Assembly (NCBI GenBank): GCA_949987565.1 | Contig: OX465110.1 | Coordinates: 6,294,309-6,358,308, forward strand | From: Luidia sarsii | Lineage: Eukaryota > Echinodermata > Asteroidea > Paxillosida > Luidiidae | Direction: 5' to 3' | Length of the DNA stretch: 64,000 nt | In this document: in pieces, positions 1 to 64,000 of the stretch | Numbering within the stretch: the stretch's first letter is position 1 | How the letters are laid out: each line of letters opens with the position of its first letter | Made by a program: the position numbers and the translations under genes | Notes under the pieces: generated by a model | What the model was told of the DNA's origin: nothing | The model's input: the letters and a program-made list of their open reading frames with translations, nothing else | Database searches by the model: none

Positions 1-284
1 AAGTATTTTTGGAGCATTTTCACCCATCGCTGGCCGAGTTTATTTCTGTTTCTGCACGCAGTGGTCAAATTGCTGCCATATTCACAGTTTAGGTTTTGGG
101 GTTTTTGTTTTTTTGTGACAGCACTTTATTGATAAAAGTCATTTGAAAATCCAAGGTGGTGATAAATGTGGAGGAGTCAGTAATCTCATTTACAGGTACC
201 ACTATACATGTACACATACATGTAGATGCAGAAATACATGTAGATGTGCCGCAAGCTCCTTCCTTTTTGTGAAAAGAGTCTCAA

Positions 285-440
285 AACTTCGTGGGCCTGG
301 CGTTTCGATCCTTGCCGGACCTTTCTCACTCTGCCTTTGAGAAAGGTCCTGCTAGGATGGAAACGTCGGGCCCACTAAAATTTGAGATTTGCATTTTGGT
401 AATTTTTAGTCAGTAAGGCAGCAGTTTGCAACATTTTTGT
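285..440. mobile_element. Foldback element, family FB1, short copy
   Basis: Two inverted halves meet here. The left reads GGGCCTGGCGTTTCGATCC and continues into GGACCTTTCTCA. The right reads TGAGAAAGGTCCTGCTAGG and continues to GGGCCCACTAAAATTTGAG. The tail AGTCAGTAAGGCAGCAGTTTGCAAC matches the outer end of the same family at 10.7, 16.2, 28.7, 29.7, 30.3 and 52.9 kb. No coding capacity is seen, so this looks like a non-autonomous inverted-repeat element (MITE/foldback). Confidence 0.7.
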
Positions 441-1054
441 ATATCACTTTTGTGAAAGAGGTTGCAATTTGTGAGTGTCATTAGTGAGCATGAGTTTTGA
501 GTGAAATCTGTTGAGAAGAGAACCAATAAATAACAGAAATCAGTTACTCAGACTGCACCTCCCCCCCCCCCCCGAGTTTTAACTTTAAATTGAAAAACAC
601 TGCACACGAGTGACGAGTAGTTTTGTTGTGCATAAACTCACCAGTGCCAGATGGTGGGTTTTCTAATTTTAATTTTGTTTTTATTTTTGTATTCTTGTTT
701 TTGAAATACGCATGAGTCCCTGCAGTCATGTAATTGGAGAGTGCAACCCGGATGCGGTTACGTACATGTGCAGTCCATATGCAGTACTTGGTCAGCAACC
801 ATGCATGTCGTAAAATTCTGTCACCGATTCCCATTTCCCAGTACTGCAGTATGGGATCCTCGAAATAATGTACATGTCGGCCTGAAACTGACCACCTGTT
901 TAGAGTGATGGAAGCCGTGGCTGCTGCGTGGTTCTTTCATCTCTTCTCTTTCAGTTTCTCTCCAAAGCTGCTCCCCTGTAGTGAAGTGTCCTTTCAGTCC
1001 TCTTGTCTTAATGAGATTTGAAGGTTTGAATGGTGAGAATAGCAGGATTAATAG

Positions 1055-1360
1055 GTTTGCAGTGACACCATGTAAATTCTCTTTTGTGAGTAATTGTGGT
1101 TCTGAAAAGAACCGGAGGAACTCTGTTCGTGTTCTCTGTTTGTCTCCTGAAGGCGAACAGAGTACACTGTTCGAAACGTCGAGTTCCTCCAGTTCTGTAA
1201 ATTTTCTTTTGTGAGAATGTGTGGTTCTGAAAAGAATCGGAGAAACGGGATGTTTCGAACACTTTACTCTGTTCATCTTCAGACGAAGGTTGAGTTACCG
1301 GCTCATTCCAGAGCCACACTCCTCCTCTTTAGTGATGATGTATACATGGTGTCATCGCAA
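1055..1360. mobile_element. Foldback element, family FB2, diverged copy
   Basis: The sequence begins with AGGTTTGCAGTGACACCATG and contains two copies of GTGGTTCTGAAAAGAA (near 1098 and 1221). It ends in ATGGTGTCATCGCAAACCTCC, the inverse of the start. The terminal words GGTTTGCGGTGACACC/GGTGTCACCGCAAACC recur at 23.6, 34.5, 46.1, 48.4, 51.5 and 54.5 kb. It is an old non-coding inverted-repeat transposon copy. Confidence 0.65.
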
Positions 1361-2072
1361 ACCTCCTGCTTAATCCATTCTTCAGACCATTGCTCAATGT
1401 ATTGGACTGAGCGCTGACTTGTATAGACCCAACCAGCCCAATCACGATCCCTCTACATCGTAACTTCCGCTGACGTCAGTACATGAATCACTGTATACCC
1501 ATTATGCACACAGATATATATGATGAAAGGCTGGATCCGTGACTTGAAAAAGAAATTGATAATCAGGGTCGTGACTCCCAGCATCCTTCACTTTGCTATG
1601 AAAAAAAAACCCCAAAAACAATCGGATATTATTACTGTAGATGGCCTAGCACAAGGCAGGCTGTACAAATGTACATGTACACACTGTGTACATTAACGAC
1701 TTGCCAGACATTATGCATGATCTGTGTACAGGCAATACAACCCAACAAACACGAGTTAACGTCGAAAGGATCAGATTCCCAGCGTGATGGATTTTCTTCT
1801 TCTCTTTTCCTCTCCCTACTCCGGTGCTTGCGATTGCCTCAAGATGTGACAGAATGTGACCTGGTGCCATTAGTGCCGTATCTGTCACAGAAACCTGATT
1901 CTCCTTTCTTCACATCCCCCTAACCTTCCCTCTTCCCCCTCTTCTCCTTCCCCCCCCCCCTGACTACTCCTGACAAGATGGCACCAAGTGTGTGGGTTTG
2001 AAACATCCCCCACAGTGGAACCTTCCTTGCATGTGCACGCAGGACTATGTACCGGTACATGTACTTCTACTG

Positions 2073-2121
2073 TACCTTCACGATACTAGCCAGTAACATA
2101 CTGGCTAGTATCGTGAAGGTA
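2073..2121. repeat. Perfect 23-bp inverted repeat with 3-nt loop
   Basis: The left arm starts TACCTTCACGATACTAGCC and the right arm ends with its exact reverse complement GGCTAGTATCGTGAAGGTA. The arms are 23 bp each and are separated by ACA. This is a miRNA-precursor-sized hairpin, but it is perfectly paired, so a recent inverted duplication or palindromic insertion is as likely as an RNA gene. Confidence 0.8.
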
Positions 2122-2585
2122 GAAGTTCATAAGTACATGTACATGTAGGGTACAGTAGCTCCATGCTAGTTTTCACCACTGAGTATGCGCTATTAAATGG
2201 TTACATTGGGGGAGCATTGAGGAGAAGGTGAAGAATGATAGATTCTGAAGGCAGGCGCCCACACACAGGCACACACACACGCGCACAATGGTAATGGGCT
2301 GGTTATAGTCAAGTGCGACGTTCCCAGTGGCTGTTCCAGTGACCACAGCTGTCCCAAGGAGTCTCACCGATGCGACGTACATACGGTATAATGTACGTTC
2401 CTGCGCGCATGCCCCAGATGACTCTGAGTGCGCAGACTGACGTAAACGGACTGACAATGACCGAGAGAGTGCCCCACTGCATTAATTGCGTGCTGTGTGT
2501 ATGTGGACGTGGAGTCGGCATGCTTCCCCGAGCTGCGCTGCCGAGCAGAAACTGCAGCGAACGGTCAGACAGACGCCCGGCTAAC

Positions 2586-2825
2586 AATAGACCGTTTGCT
2601 CGACCGATGTTTACATGTACATGTACATGCCATCACGTGACTTATAGAGGTTTTGCATCTCATTTTGGTGCAGGACAGGGGTGGAAATGAGCAATAGGAG
2701 ACCATCAATCATTATTGCCACATTCTTCGTTGTACATCTCCGTCCGCTGCTCTGTGCCAGATGAGATGAAAAAATACCCACCATACATGTAAGTCATGTG
2801 ACGGTGTTCGCGCAATCGGTCTTAT
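2586..2825. mobile_element. Foldback element with ATAGACCGAT/ATCGGTCT ends
   Basis: The left end AATAGACCG and the right end CGCAATCGGTCTTA are inverted copies. The inner segments CATCACGTGACTTATAG and GTAAGTCATGTGACGGTG also pair. A second member lies at 23071-23300 with the same internal words (CCATCACGTGACTTATAG, CTCATTT). The length is about 240 bp and there is no coding potential. Confidence 0.7.
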
Positions 2826-3383
2826 TGTGAAGGGCCCTGTGAAGATTCTGTCACGTTGGGGTGAAGCGTGAATCAGGAATTATTCATAACACGTCTATTT
2901 GAAGTTTGAAATTAAAAGTCAAGTTTCCAATCGGCTAACATGAAAATATGGACACCAGCATTAACAAAATAACCAAAATAAGAAAATTAATTTTTCGATA
3001 GATTCTTTAACCGCCACATTTTCTATTGACCCTATACGTAGGAAAAGGGCTGTACATGTACCGGTAGGGGCTAGAAGTGGGTCATAATTTCGCAGTTATC
3101 AGCCGCGAGTCTTTGAGATTTTGCAGAGCCTCAATACTTCACGCTTGATTGGACTCAGTTGACCCTTTTCAACTGAAGTTGGTCAAAAATAGCTTGATTC
3201 ATGTACGTCATTGACCTGAGAACATGGAACAAAGAAAGGAATGGGATTTTTTTGTCCGAGTCCAAGTGCAAAGAAAATTGACTTGGATGGGAATTGAACC
3301 ATGGCCCTCTGGTTTTATTATTATTATAATTTTATATATATATCCAATACAAATCATATACTTGTTTGATGTCAATTTCATTC

Positions 3384-3731
3384 TTAAAGCCCCTACACAA
3401 CATTGGTAAGATCGAAAAACAGAAATGTTCACAAATTTACATGAAAGTTTTACAGTTTGAAGATGGTTATAGTAGAAACCTCTCACTGAAATATTTCTGC
3501 CTGAATTTTTGTATTTTGGGAGAAATGAGTAAAAGAAATAGTTTACGTCTCACCGAGATCTAAACTATTTTTGGGAACAGTACGGTGTTGAATGCTGTGG
3601 TTTTTTTCCTGAGACTTGGTTGGTGGATTGAGCTGAAATTTTCACAGGTGTGCTATTTCATGCATATGTTGGATCAGACAATGTATGGATGCTATTCTAT
3701 AACCTCCACCAATGTTGTGTAGGGGCTTTAA
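3384..3731. mobile_element. TTAA-flanked MITE, 348 bp (family FB3 relative)
   Basis: The element starts TTAAAGCCCCTACACAAC and ends with the inverse, GTTGTGTAGGGGCTTTAA. Internal arms converge on a centre with AAATAGTTTACG and CTAAACTATTT. The TTAA at both borders matches the target-site preference of piggyBac-type DNA transposons. No transposase frame is present, so this is a non-autonomous copy. Confidence 0.75.
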
Positions 3732-4559
3732 TTGCCAGGCGCTTTTCAAACCAGTCAAAAGCCGCAGTTTAACTTTATATTCTTATGGACAAAATCAATG
3801 TATAAGCCCCGGTTTATACAGTATTCTGAAAATTGTACAGTACTGTAGCAAGTTCATGTTACACGGTACATGTACATGGACTTGTACCATAACTAGTACA
3901 GGACTTTATATAGGATATGTATTTTCCTGTCTTGCCTGTCTGTAGCCGTTTTTGCTAATTGATACAGTACTATATAGCGTTAATCTTTTATTTGACTTCA
4001 TGAGAAGACATATATACTGTGTACATGTACCCTGCACATGCACCAGTGTGCACAGTATGAAGCTTAACCCCATGCTGCACTGTGTGCCCATGTAGTAAGT
4101 TACGGTATACTGTACATGTACAGTGTGTGCAGTGTTCACCCACACGGACAGTATTTGATCAAGAAAATAAACGACATTCAGTTACCGGTATTCAAAGTAA
4201 AAAATATAAAGCGATAGGAAAACACAACGAAATCCTCAAGTACAAACATGACCCCGGCAGCTGCATTAATTGTCGCTGATGTTTGACCGGCGGTGCTCTC
4301 GACTTGTAAATAATTGAAGGCCCCAATCAATAGAGATCCATCAAACCTGGCTCCATTCAGTCCAAGTGCGAAATTGAAAATCCAATTTCAGAGGAAAAAA
4401 AAATACACACACGCGTGTATATTATGGATATGTCCGTGAAGGAAAACTGCTGGCTGCGGCTCACTAGTCTTGGTTATGTATCGATTGTAAACAAAACGAG
4501 TGGGTTCATGAGCCTTGCAACCCTTTTAGTCAAATGCCTGAATGGCATCGAGTCTGCTA

Positions 4560-5740
4560 GACCAGCGCATCAAGTGATTGGATTGGACCCACTAGTCCAC
4601 AGCGTTCACGCGTAAGTGTAGGTGAAATGCATTTACTTGTATGGCTATGGAGCCTATACTGTAAGTCCATATACATGATACAGCATGGAAAGTGGAAACC
4701 CAGACTGAACCCCTCAAAGACTGGACCACTGTGCATCCACTAGTTTGGTTCAAGGAGCTAATTGCCGTACCAGTGCCTAAAAGGGATTGGACTGGGTCCA
4801 CTGGTCCACAGCCCTTACACGTGCATGTACATTGTAGGTCAGTTCAATGGCTGTGGAGTATGAGGAAGAGCGAGTAGAGAAAAAAAAACCAAGACCAAAT
4901 GCCTAAAAGAGGTGGACTTCTGTGCATCCACTAGTTTGGTTCAAGGAGCTAATTGCCGTACCAGTGCCTAAAAGGGATTGGACTGGGTCCACTGGTCCAC
5001 AGCCCTTACACGTGCATGTACATTGTAGGTCAGTTCAATGGCTGTGGAGTATGAGGAAGAGCGAGTAGAAAAAGAAAGAAAGACCAAATGCCTAAAAGAG
5101 GTGGACTTCTGTGCATCCACTAGTTTGGTTCAAGGAGCTTGCCCTACCAGTGCCTAAAAGTGATTGGACTGGGTCCACTGGTCCACAGCCCTTATTAGGT
5201 CACAGTACCACTGACCACAGTAGGTCAGTGATATGGCTGTGGAGTTTGAGGCAGAGCACAAAAAAAAAAAAACCAAGACCAAATGCCTAAAAGAGGTGGA
5301 CTTCTGTGCATCCACTAGTTTGGTTCAAGGAGCTTGCCCTACCAGTGCATAAAAGTGATTGGACTGGGTCCACTGGTCCACAGCCCTTATTAGGCCACAG
5401 TACCACTGACCACAGTAGGTCAGTGATATGGCTGTGGAGTTTGAGGCAGAGCGAGAAAAAAAAAATACCTAGACCAAATGCCTAAGAGTAAGAGACTGCT
5501 TGTACCCACTTGTATGGTGGCAGACCCACACCTAAAAGTGATTGGACTGGGTCCACTGGTGCAGAGCCCATTGGTCCAGTTTGATCTTGGAGTCTGATGA
5601 GACCACTGCCTAAATGACTGGACTGGATCCGCTGGTTTAGTGCCAACTGGTTTAGTTTTGTTGCCGAGTCTGCCAGACCAAACACCTAATGAAATGGCTT
5701 GACTGGGTCCACTTGTCCTTCTTGTGTGCGTCAAATACAT
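4560..5740 (+). repeat. About 190-bp tandem repeat, 4 good copies with decayed edges
   Basis: The word GTGCATCCACTAGTTTGGTT recurs near 4731, 4922, 5111 and 5306, giving a period of 189-195 bp. Each unit also carries GATTGGACTGGGTCCACTGG and GGCTGTGGAGT. The units at both edges (4560-4620 and 5500-5740) are recognisable but strongly diverged. It has the length of a satellite monomer but only a few copies, all inside the upstream intron. Confidence 0.8.
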
Positions 5741-6139
5741 GTAGGTCCATCATACAGTGGTTGGGTCATGAAGTCCTACATGTATGTACATCATAGGCAT
5801 GTTTATTTGAGTCTATGATGAGAACTCATGCACCAAAGTGCCATGAAGACCATGAGACCAAACCCACACAGGTCGTTCTGAGACTCAAATGACAGGGAAA
5901 CTTAAACGACCCCTTTAACTGGGACCCATTCGGGTCGCAGGGTCATGGAGTCTGCCTGACCATTTCTGAAATGGCAGGACTTACATGTACATTGTACACC
6001 CGGTACAGCCATCATGAAGTCCACTCTAAATACATGTACATACACTCCTCACAATCTGCCGAGAATCTTCAATAGCCTAAATGTCCACATTTCCTAATTT
6101 TCAGTATCTTCTTTGTCTTCTTTTTTTATTTTCCGCCAG

Positions 6140-59479
<53,340 letters not shown>

Positions 59480-60194
59480 GGGGGAGCTGTGGGCTTCCCA
59501 AGACGTAGTGAGGATTTTGTTTGGGGGGGGGGAGAGAGAGGAGGGCCGGTGGTCTAGACCCCATCCGCCCCACACCCGCTCACCAACGGGGCCAATGGCC
59601 TGCCAGCCAGCACCCCTCTCCCTCTCCCTTGGCCACCCCCGCCACCCATCCACACCCGCACACCGGTGTCCAGTCGACAGCATCCCAACTTTGACTCCGC
59701 ACTCATTTACTGCTTGAAGTATTACTGCGGGTGACGACCGCAACGGTCACCACAGATCCTAAGGATACCGTGAGCATCTTTCAGCATCCACCTTCCTGTA
59801 TTTTTCACGAGCTTCTCCGATAAAGATTTCATCATCTTTTTCGATGTCAAAGATAGTTACACTCTTAATGTAGATATCTTTCAAGTCCAAATCAAAAGGT
59901 TAAGGTTCCTAAGTATCAAAGATTATATTTTGTCATTATCCTTGAGCTTCTATTTTTTTTTTTAGGGGAGATTTGTGTTTTGTTATTTTTGCATTCTGCG
60001 GGTCAGATGCCAGTTTTAATTGATTATCTTTTTTGCAGCGTAGTTAGCATCCATATTTTTTGACATTGTATACAGAGCTTTGATAAGTTACCTATTTTGT
60101 TTGTGCAAGGTACAGGTACATGATTGAAGACCATTTGAAATTAGACCTGCCATCCAGCACCAGAATGAGCAGTGTGCAATCCATGGTCTGCTGA

Positions 60195-61400
60195 GGTCAT
60201 GGCTGTGGTCAGTTGTGGTCAAACCAATCTGGTCAGCTGTGGTCAATTGTGGTCAAACCATTCTGGTCAGTTGTGGTCAAACCAGTCTGGTCAGTTGTGG
60301 TCAAACCAGTCTGGTCAGCTGTGGTCAAATCATTCTGGTCAGTTGTGGTCAAATCACTCTGGTCAGCTTTGGTCAATTGTGGTCAAACCATTCTGGTCAG
60401 TTGTGGTCAAACCAGTCTGGTCAGCTGTGGTCAAATCATTCTGGTCAGCTGTGGTCAAACCAGTCTGGTCAGTTGTGGTCAAAGCAGTCTGGTCAGCTGT
60501 GGTCAAAGCAGTCTGGTCAGCTGTGGTCAAACCAGTCTGGTCAGCTGTGGTCAAAGCAGTCTGGTCAGCTGTGGTCAAATCATTCTGGTCAGTTGTGGTC
60601 AAATCACTCTGGTCAGCTGTGGTCAATTGTGGTCAAATTATTCTGGTCAGTTGTGGTCAAACCAGTCTGGTCAGCTGTGGTCAAATCATTCTGGTCAGCT
60701 GTGGTCAAACCAGTCTGGTCAGTTGTGGTCAAAGCAGTCTGGTCAGCTGTGGTCAAAGCAGTCTGGTCAGCTGTGGTCAAACCAGTCTGGTCAGCTGTGG
60801 TCAAAGCAGTCTGGTCACCTGTGGTCAAACCATTCTTGTCAGTTGTGGTCAAACCATTCTGGTCACCTGTGGTCAAACCATTCTTGTCAGTTGTGGTCAA
60901 ACCATTCTGGTCAGTTGTGGTCAAAGCAGTCTGGTCAGCTGTGGTCAAACCATTCTGGTCACCTGTGGTCAAACCAGTCTGGTCAGTTGTGGTCAAAGCA
61001 GTCTGGTCAGCTGTGGTCAAACCAGTCTGGTCAGCTGTGGTCAAACCAGTCTGGTCACCTGTGGTCAAACCATTCTTGTCAGTTGTGGTCAAACCATTCT
61101 GGTCAGTTGTGGTCAAAGCAGTCTGGTCAGCTGTGGTCAAACCATTCTGGTCACCTGTGGTCAAACCAGTCTGGTCACCTGTGGTCAAACCATTCTTGTC
61201 AGTTGTGGTTAAACCATTCTGGCCAGTTGTGGTCAAAGCAGTCTGGTCAGCTGTGGTCAAACCATTCTGGTCACCTGTGGTCAAACCAGTCTGGTCAGTT
61301 GTGGTCAAACCAGTCTTGTCAGTTGTGGTCAAACCAGTCAGGTCAGCTGTGGTTAAACCAGTCTGGTCAGCTGCAGTGAAACCTGCCTGGTCAGTCATGA
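60195..61400 (+). repeat. 24-bp minisatellite TCTGGTCAGTTGTGGTCAAA, ~50 copies
   Basis: The 24-bp unit is TGGTCAGYTGTGGTCAAA plus a 6-base variable part (CCATTC, CCAGTC, GCAGTC, TCATTC). Longer blocks repeat in order: 60240-60370 resembles 60600-60680, and 60830-60960 resembles 61060-61190. Since 24 is a multiple of three, stop-free frames persist (388, 346 and 454 codons +, 297 codons -). I treat them as artefacts. Each unit holds the RUNX-type core TGTGGT. Confidence 0.95.
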
Positions 61401-63428
61401 CCCAACTGGTGCTTTTATTTGTGGCCCAATTGTTAGGGACAGGTGCTTTCATGTTGCTGCACAGTGGTACAGTATGGTATGCCCAATTGCTTCTGTTACA
61501 TGCCAACGACCCCCCAACTCATTCCCCATGCTGTGACATATCCAAATTTACAACATCAAAATGGAAAATAAACCTCTGACTGGACCAGGCTCAAGTCCTG
61601 GTCCAATCAAAACTTTTCTTTGGCATATTTTTTTTGTTTAAAATAATTAGTCAAAAGTTCTCAGTTATTTTTTTTTTTTATTTTTTTTTTTTAGATTTTG
61701 AAAAAATATCGGACCAAAATGGCTGTGAAGTTAATTTAGCGCGTATATCCATGGTCTCCCCCTTGCCAATTGAAAAATCGGGGATACAATTTAACAGACA
61801 AAAAATACTTATTTATGCATGCCACTTATATAACAACATGTAAATGCAACCTTTCAAAACAGCAGGCATCGTAAATGATCTTCACTAATAACCACATGTT
61901 ATTGTTATTATGTTTTGTTGGTGCCATGTTCAGTCAATGTTGTCGTATTTTAAATCTTAAACATTTTGGGGTTTCTTTTTTCTTCAATTGGGGACTACTT
62001 GTAAATGTAAGTCAGTAGCAGAACAGTTTCAGTGTGTTGTACGCCGGTATAAGCAAACAAACAAATTAAAAAATAAATAAATAAAAAGCCCCCCCCAAAA
62101 AAAGAGGAAGACGAATGTGTAAATTATATATTTTTTATGAAAACTTTCCATTTCGGGATGCGGTGATTTCTTATCTTAAGTTAGACATTGTCAGAAGACA
62201 AACTAGAATTAGAATAGGAAAATAATAAAGGGTGTTAACTTTGTAGGGCATGTGTCCAGTTGTGACGTAATTGGGATATATTAGATTTATCAAAAAATAC
62301 GGACTCCTTTGCCGATTTTTTTTAAGTAGGATAAGAAGGAAATGATATTTTTTCATTATTTATTTATTTATTGGCTATTTTTAGTGGGGTTCTGGAGGAT
62401 TGTCTTTTACAGGGACCGGAGTAAAAAAATTTTTTTTATTTGTGGTGTGCGTCTTTGATCAACTCTCTGTCCGTAGTTGCTTGTTGTTGCGAACAACAGC
62501 ACCACGGTATTCAGTCGGCTAAGTCGCACGCACATCACATTGCTGTACATCTTTTGTAAAGCCTCGTTATCAATATGGGCTGTGGGGGTGTTTTTTTTCC
62601 CCATCTCCCTTGTTCTTATCGACTATTATCTGTTTCACTGAGACGATTCTTAGGACCAGGAAAATAAATTACTTCTATGATAAAAGTACGGTCTTTTCCC
62701 AGTGTGGTGCAGCGTACGTTAGGTTTAAGACGTTTACAGTGTACTTGTGTATTGTGCTCGTGTAATTATGTGGTTTACTCTTAACAAGTTCAGAAGAAAG
62801 GGGAGGAAAACCCTGATGAATTTCAGTCGTATGTGTAGTCTTATGTAACATTACCATCCCGGAAAAAAAAAATTATCACAAAAACAAAATTCATAATATG
62901 TGCTGTAGATACATTTGATGTTTGAAGGTTCACTGCAAAATGCGGTAAAACAAAAAAATTAAAAGTTATCCTTTGAACATTAATATTTTACACAGGTGCC
63001 TTCATATATGCATGCACCAATTGTAATTTGAAGAAAAAAAATTGACAATAACCAAAAAAAAAAAAAGGTTAATTTCACTGGTTTTGACCTCAATTCATCC
63101 AATGAGGTTAGGAATATAGCTTCGGGGTCTTGTTGTGTGGGTGTCGGTTTTTTTTTTCCCGTTAAAGATTTGGAGCACGGAGAGTGCTTGGATTTTGCCC
63201 CCTTGCCCCCCAAAAAAAGAAGAGAGAGGGGAAAGGAAGAGTGTCGAAGATTACCACGCCAGACGGTCAGAGCAGAGCAAAGTTGGGCCCGAACATATCT
63301 GAGTTATCCAACTTTACTGAAGACCTAAAAAAAGAAAGACAACAACTCGTAATACCTTCGACTGGTGTCGGGAAGAGACAAAAAAGTTTGTCACAAATAT
63401 AAGGAATACTATTTTATACTCAATAGCA

Positions 63429-63434
63429 AATAAA
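63429..63434 (+). promoter_or_regulatory. CMIP: Candidate polyadenylation signal AATAAA
   Basis: Canonical hexamer in AGCAAATAAAGAGACAATC, with GT/T-rich sequence 30-60 bases downstream. It is the best-placed signal for a ~4-kb 3' UTR; 63813-63818 (CTCAATAAAGATTT) is the alternative. Confidence 0.4.
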
Positions 63435-63812
63435 GAGACAATCTAGCTGAAGTTGGTTGTCATGGTGCATAATGCATTTTTTTTGGGGGGGGGGGGTTCA
63501 ATTTTCGTTGGAAAAAAGGCTCGGCTCCAGAGTTGTTATGTGAATATTTAGTATTAGTCCACCAATCGACAGTCAAGAGTATTTTTAATTTCTGAGAAAA
63601 AAAAATAACCAGAAAAAAAAATCGATTAAAAAAAATCCAAGAATGGTGCTACAGAAAGTGGAATTTCTGGAAACGTTTTGTGTGGGATGAGAAATGCCAA
63701 GTGAGAATCAATTTTGGTGGAGAGATAGACGATGTTAAAATAATTGTGAATTTAAAAACAAAAAAAGTGATTTTCTCTATTTTGGGTCGCAGACGTCGAA
63801 CAACGACAACTC

Positions 63813-63818
63813 AATAAA
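63813..63818 (+). promoter_or_regulatory. CMIP: Alternative polyadenylation signal AATAAA
   Basis: Canonical hexamer followed by TTTAATGCTTTCTGGG. It is used only if the signal at 63429 is bypassed. Confidence 0.35.
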
Positions 63819-64000
63819 GATTTAATGCTTTCTGGGATTAAAAAAAAATAGATTGGACCGGATATTGAGTCGTTTAACGCTATCCGAAAGTCAGAGGAAA
63901 GATGGGCGAAAATAAGATCAATTTGAAGGGGGGAAACACACGAATCTAAGCAGGGGGTATTTATGATAATTTCGATCCACTTTCGGGTTTTCGCGTCAAC

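Larger units (their letters stand above)
1..6139 (+). other. Upstream CMIP intron sequence, no exon recognised
   Basis: This stretch precedes the first recognisable exon and should be the 3' part of the intron that separates it from the upstream PH-domain exons. No open frame here resembles the PH domain of CMIP, and the open frames present are short. Besides the repeats listed separately it holds TACATGTA-rich sequence, a CA-rich run near 2255-2290 and unique-looking AT-rich sequence. I see no promoter that I could defend. Confidence 0.6.
59480..63840 (+). other. CMIP: CMIP 3' UTR, probable extent
   Basis: No further coding similarity follows the stop. AATAAA signals occur at 61567, 62640 (in AAAATAAATTAC), 63429-63434 and 63813-63818. 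The one at 63429 is followed by GT-rich sequence (GGTTGTCATGGTGCATAATG) that would suit a downstream element, and the one at 63813 is the last. From 61.6 kb on the DNA is AT-rich and poor in foldback elements, unlike the introns. The end point cannot be fixed from sequence alone. Confidence 0.5.

Noticed and set aside
60172..61579. Open frames of 297-454 codons after the CMIP stop
   Set aside because: The 24-bp unit lacks stops in several frames; there is no start context, homology or splice link.

Overview
This is a eukaryotic (animal) genomic window, not a prokaryotic one. It has no operons, ribosome binding sites, CRISPR arrays or long uninterrupted genes. It holds the 3' two-thirds of one multi-exon protein-coding gene on the + strand, set among large introns full of tandem repeats and small inverted-repeat transposons. 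The frequent TACATGTA/GTACATGTAC words, the TTAA-flanked foldback elements and GC-rich exons in AT-richer introns suggest an invertebrate deuterostome. An echinoderm is most likely; a cephalochordate or hemichordate is possible. This is inferred from general familiarity and was not tested by a search.

The gene is recognisable as the ortholog of vertebrate CMIP (C-Maf-inducing protein). Fourteen coding exons were reconstructed from similarity, GT/AG splice sites and frame: 6140-6262, 15564-15653, 30570-30758, 31747-31850, 32487-32588, 34053-34163, 46005-46070, 47900-47926, 51086-51242, 52184-52300, 53750-53890, 54689-54883, 57965-58141 and 59429-59479 (stop). They sum to 1650 nt, that is 549 residues plus a stop, with phases matching at every junction. 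The first exon seen encodes the last helix of the PH-like domain, so the start codon and most of that domain lie upstream. The last three exons encode the C-terminal leucine-rich repeats. The 3' UTR probably runs from 59480 to about 63.45 or 63.84 kb.

Layout: 1-6139 is the upstream intron, with foldback elements and a ~190-bp tandem repeat. 6263-15563 is intron 1, with two G-rich minisatellites, a nested TTAA element and a GA tract. 15654-30569 is intron 2, with many MITE copies and CT and TCC tracts. 30570-34163 is a compact cluster of exons 3-6 with a palindromic 21-bp array after exon 3. 34164-46004 is intron 6, with a TTAA element, an array of palindromes beside a 200-N assembly gap, a tRNA-derived SINE, a 1.2-kb GCT array, a duplicated 0.3-kb block and a GAGAGAGGCA array. 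46005-59479 holds exons 7-14, which are interleaved with large minisatellites (8-bp, 26-bp and 10-bp units). 59480-64000 is the 3' UTR and flank, with a 1.2-kb array of a 24-bp unit.

No second gene could be supported. Most long open frames here are by-products of tandem repeats whose unit lacks stop codons. The main points of interest are a frame-preserving 27-nt microexon, a short acidic linker in place of a long variable region of vertebrate CMIP, repeat insertions crowded just downstream of 5' splice sites, and a set of related TTAA and foldback elements, some carrying transcription-factor-like motifs.
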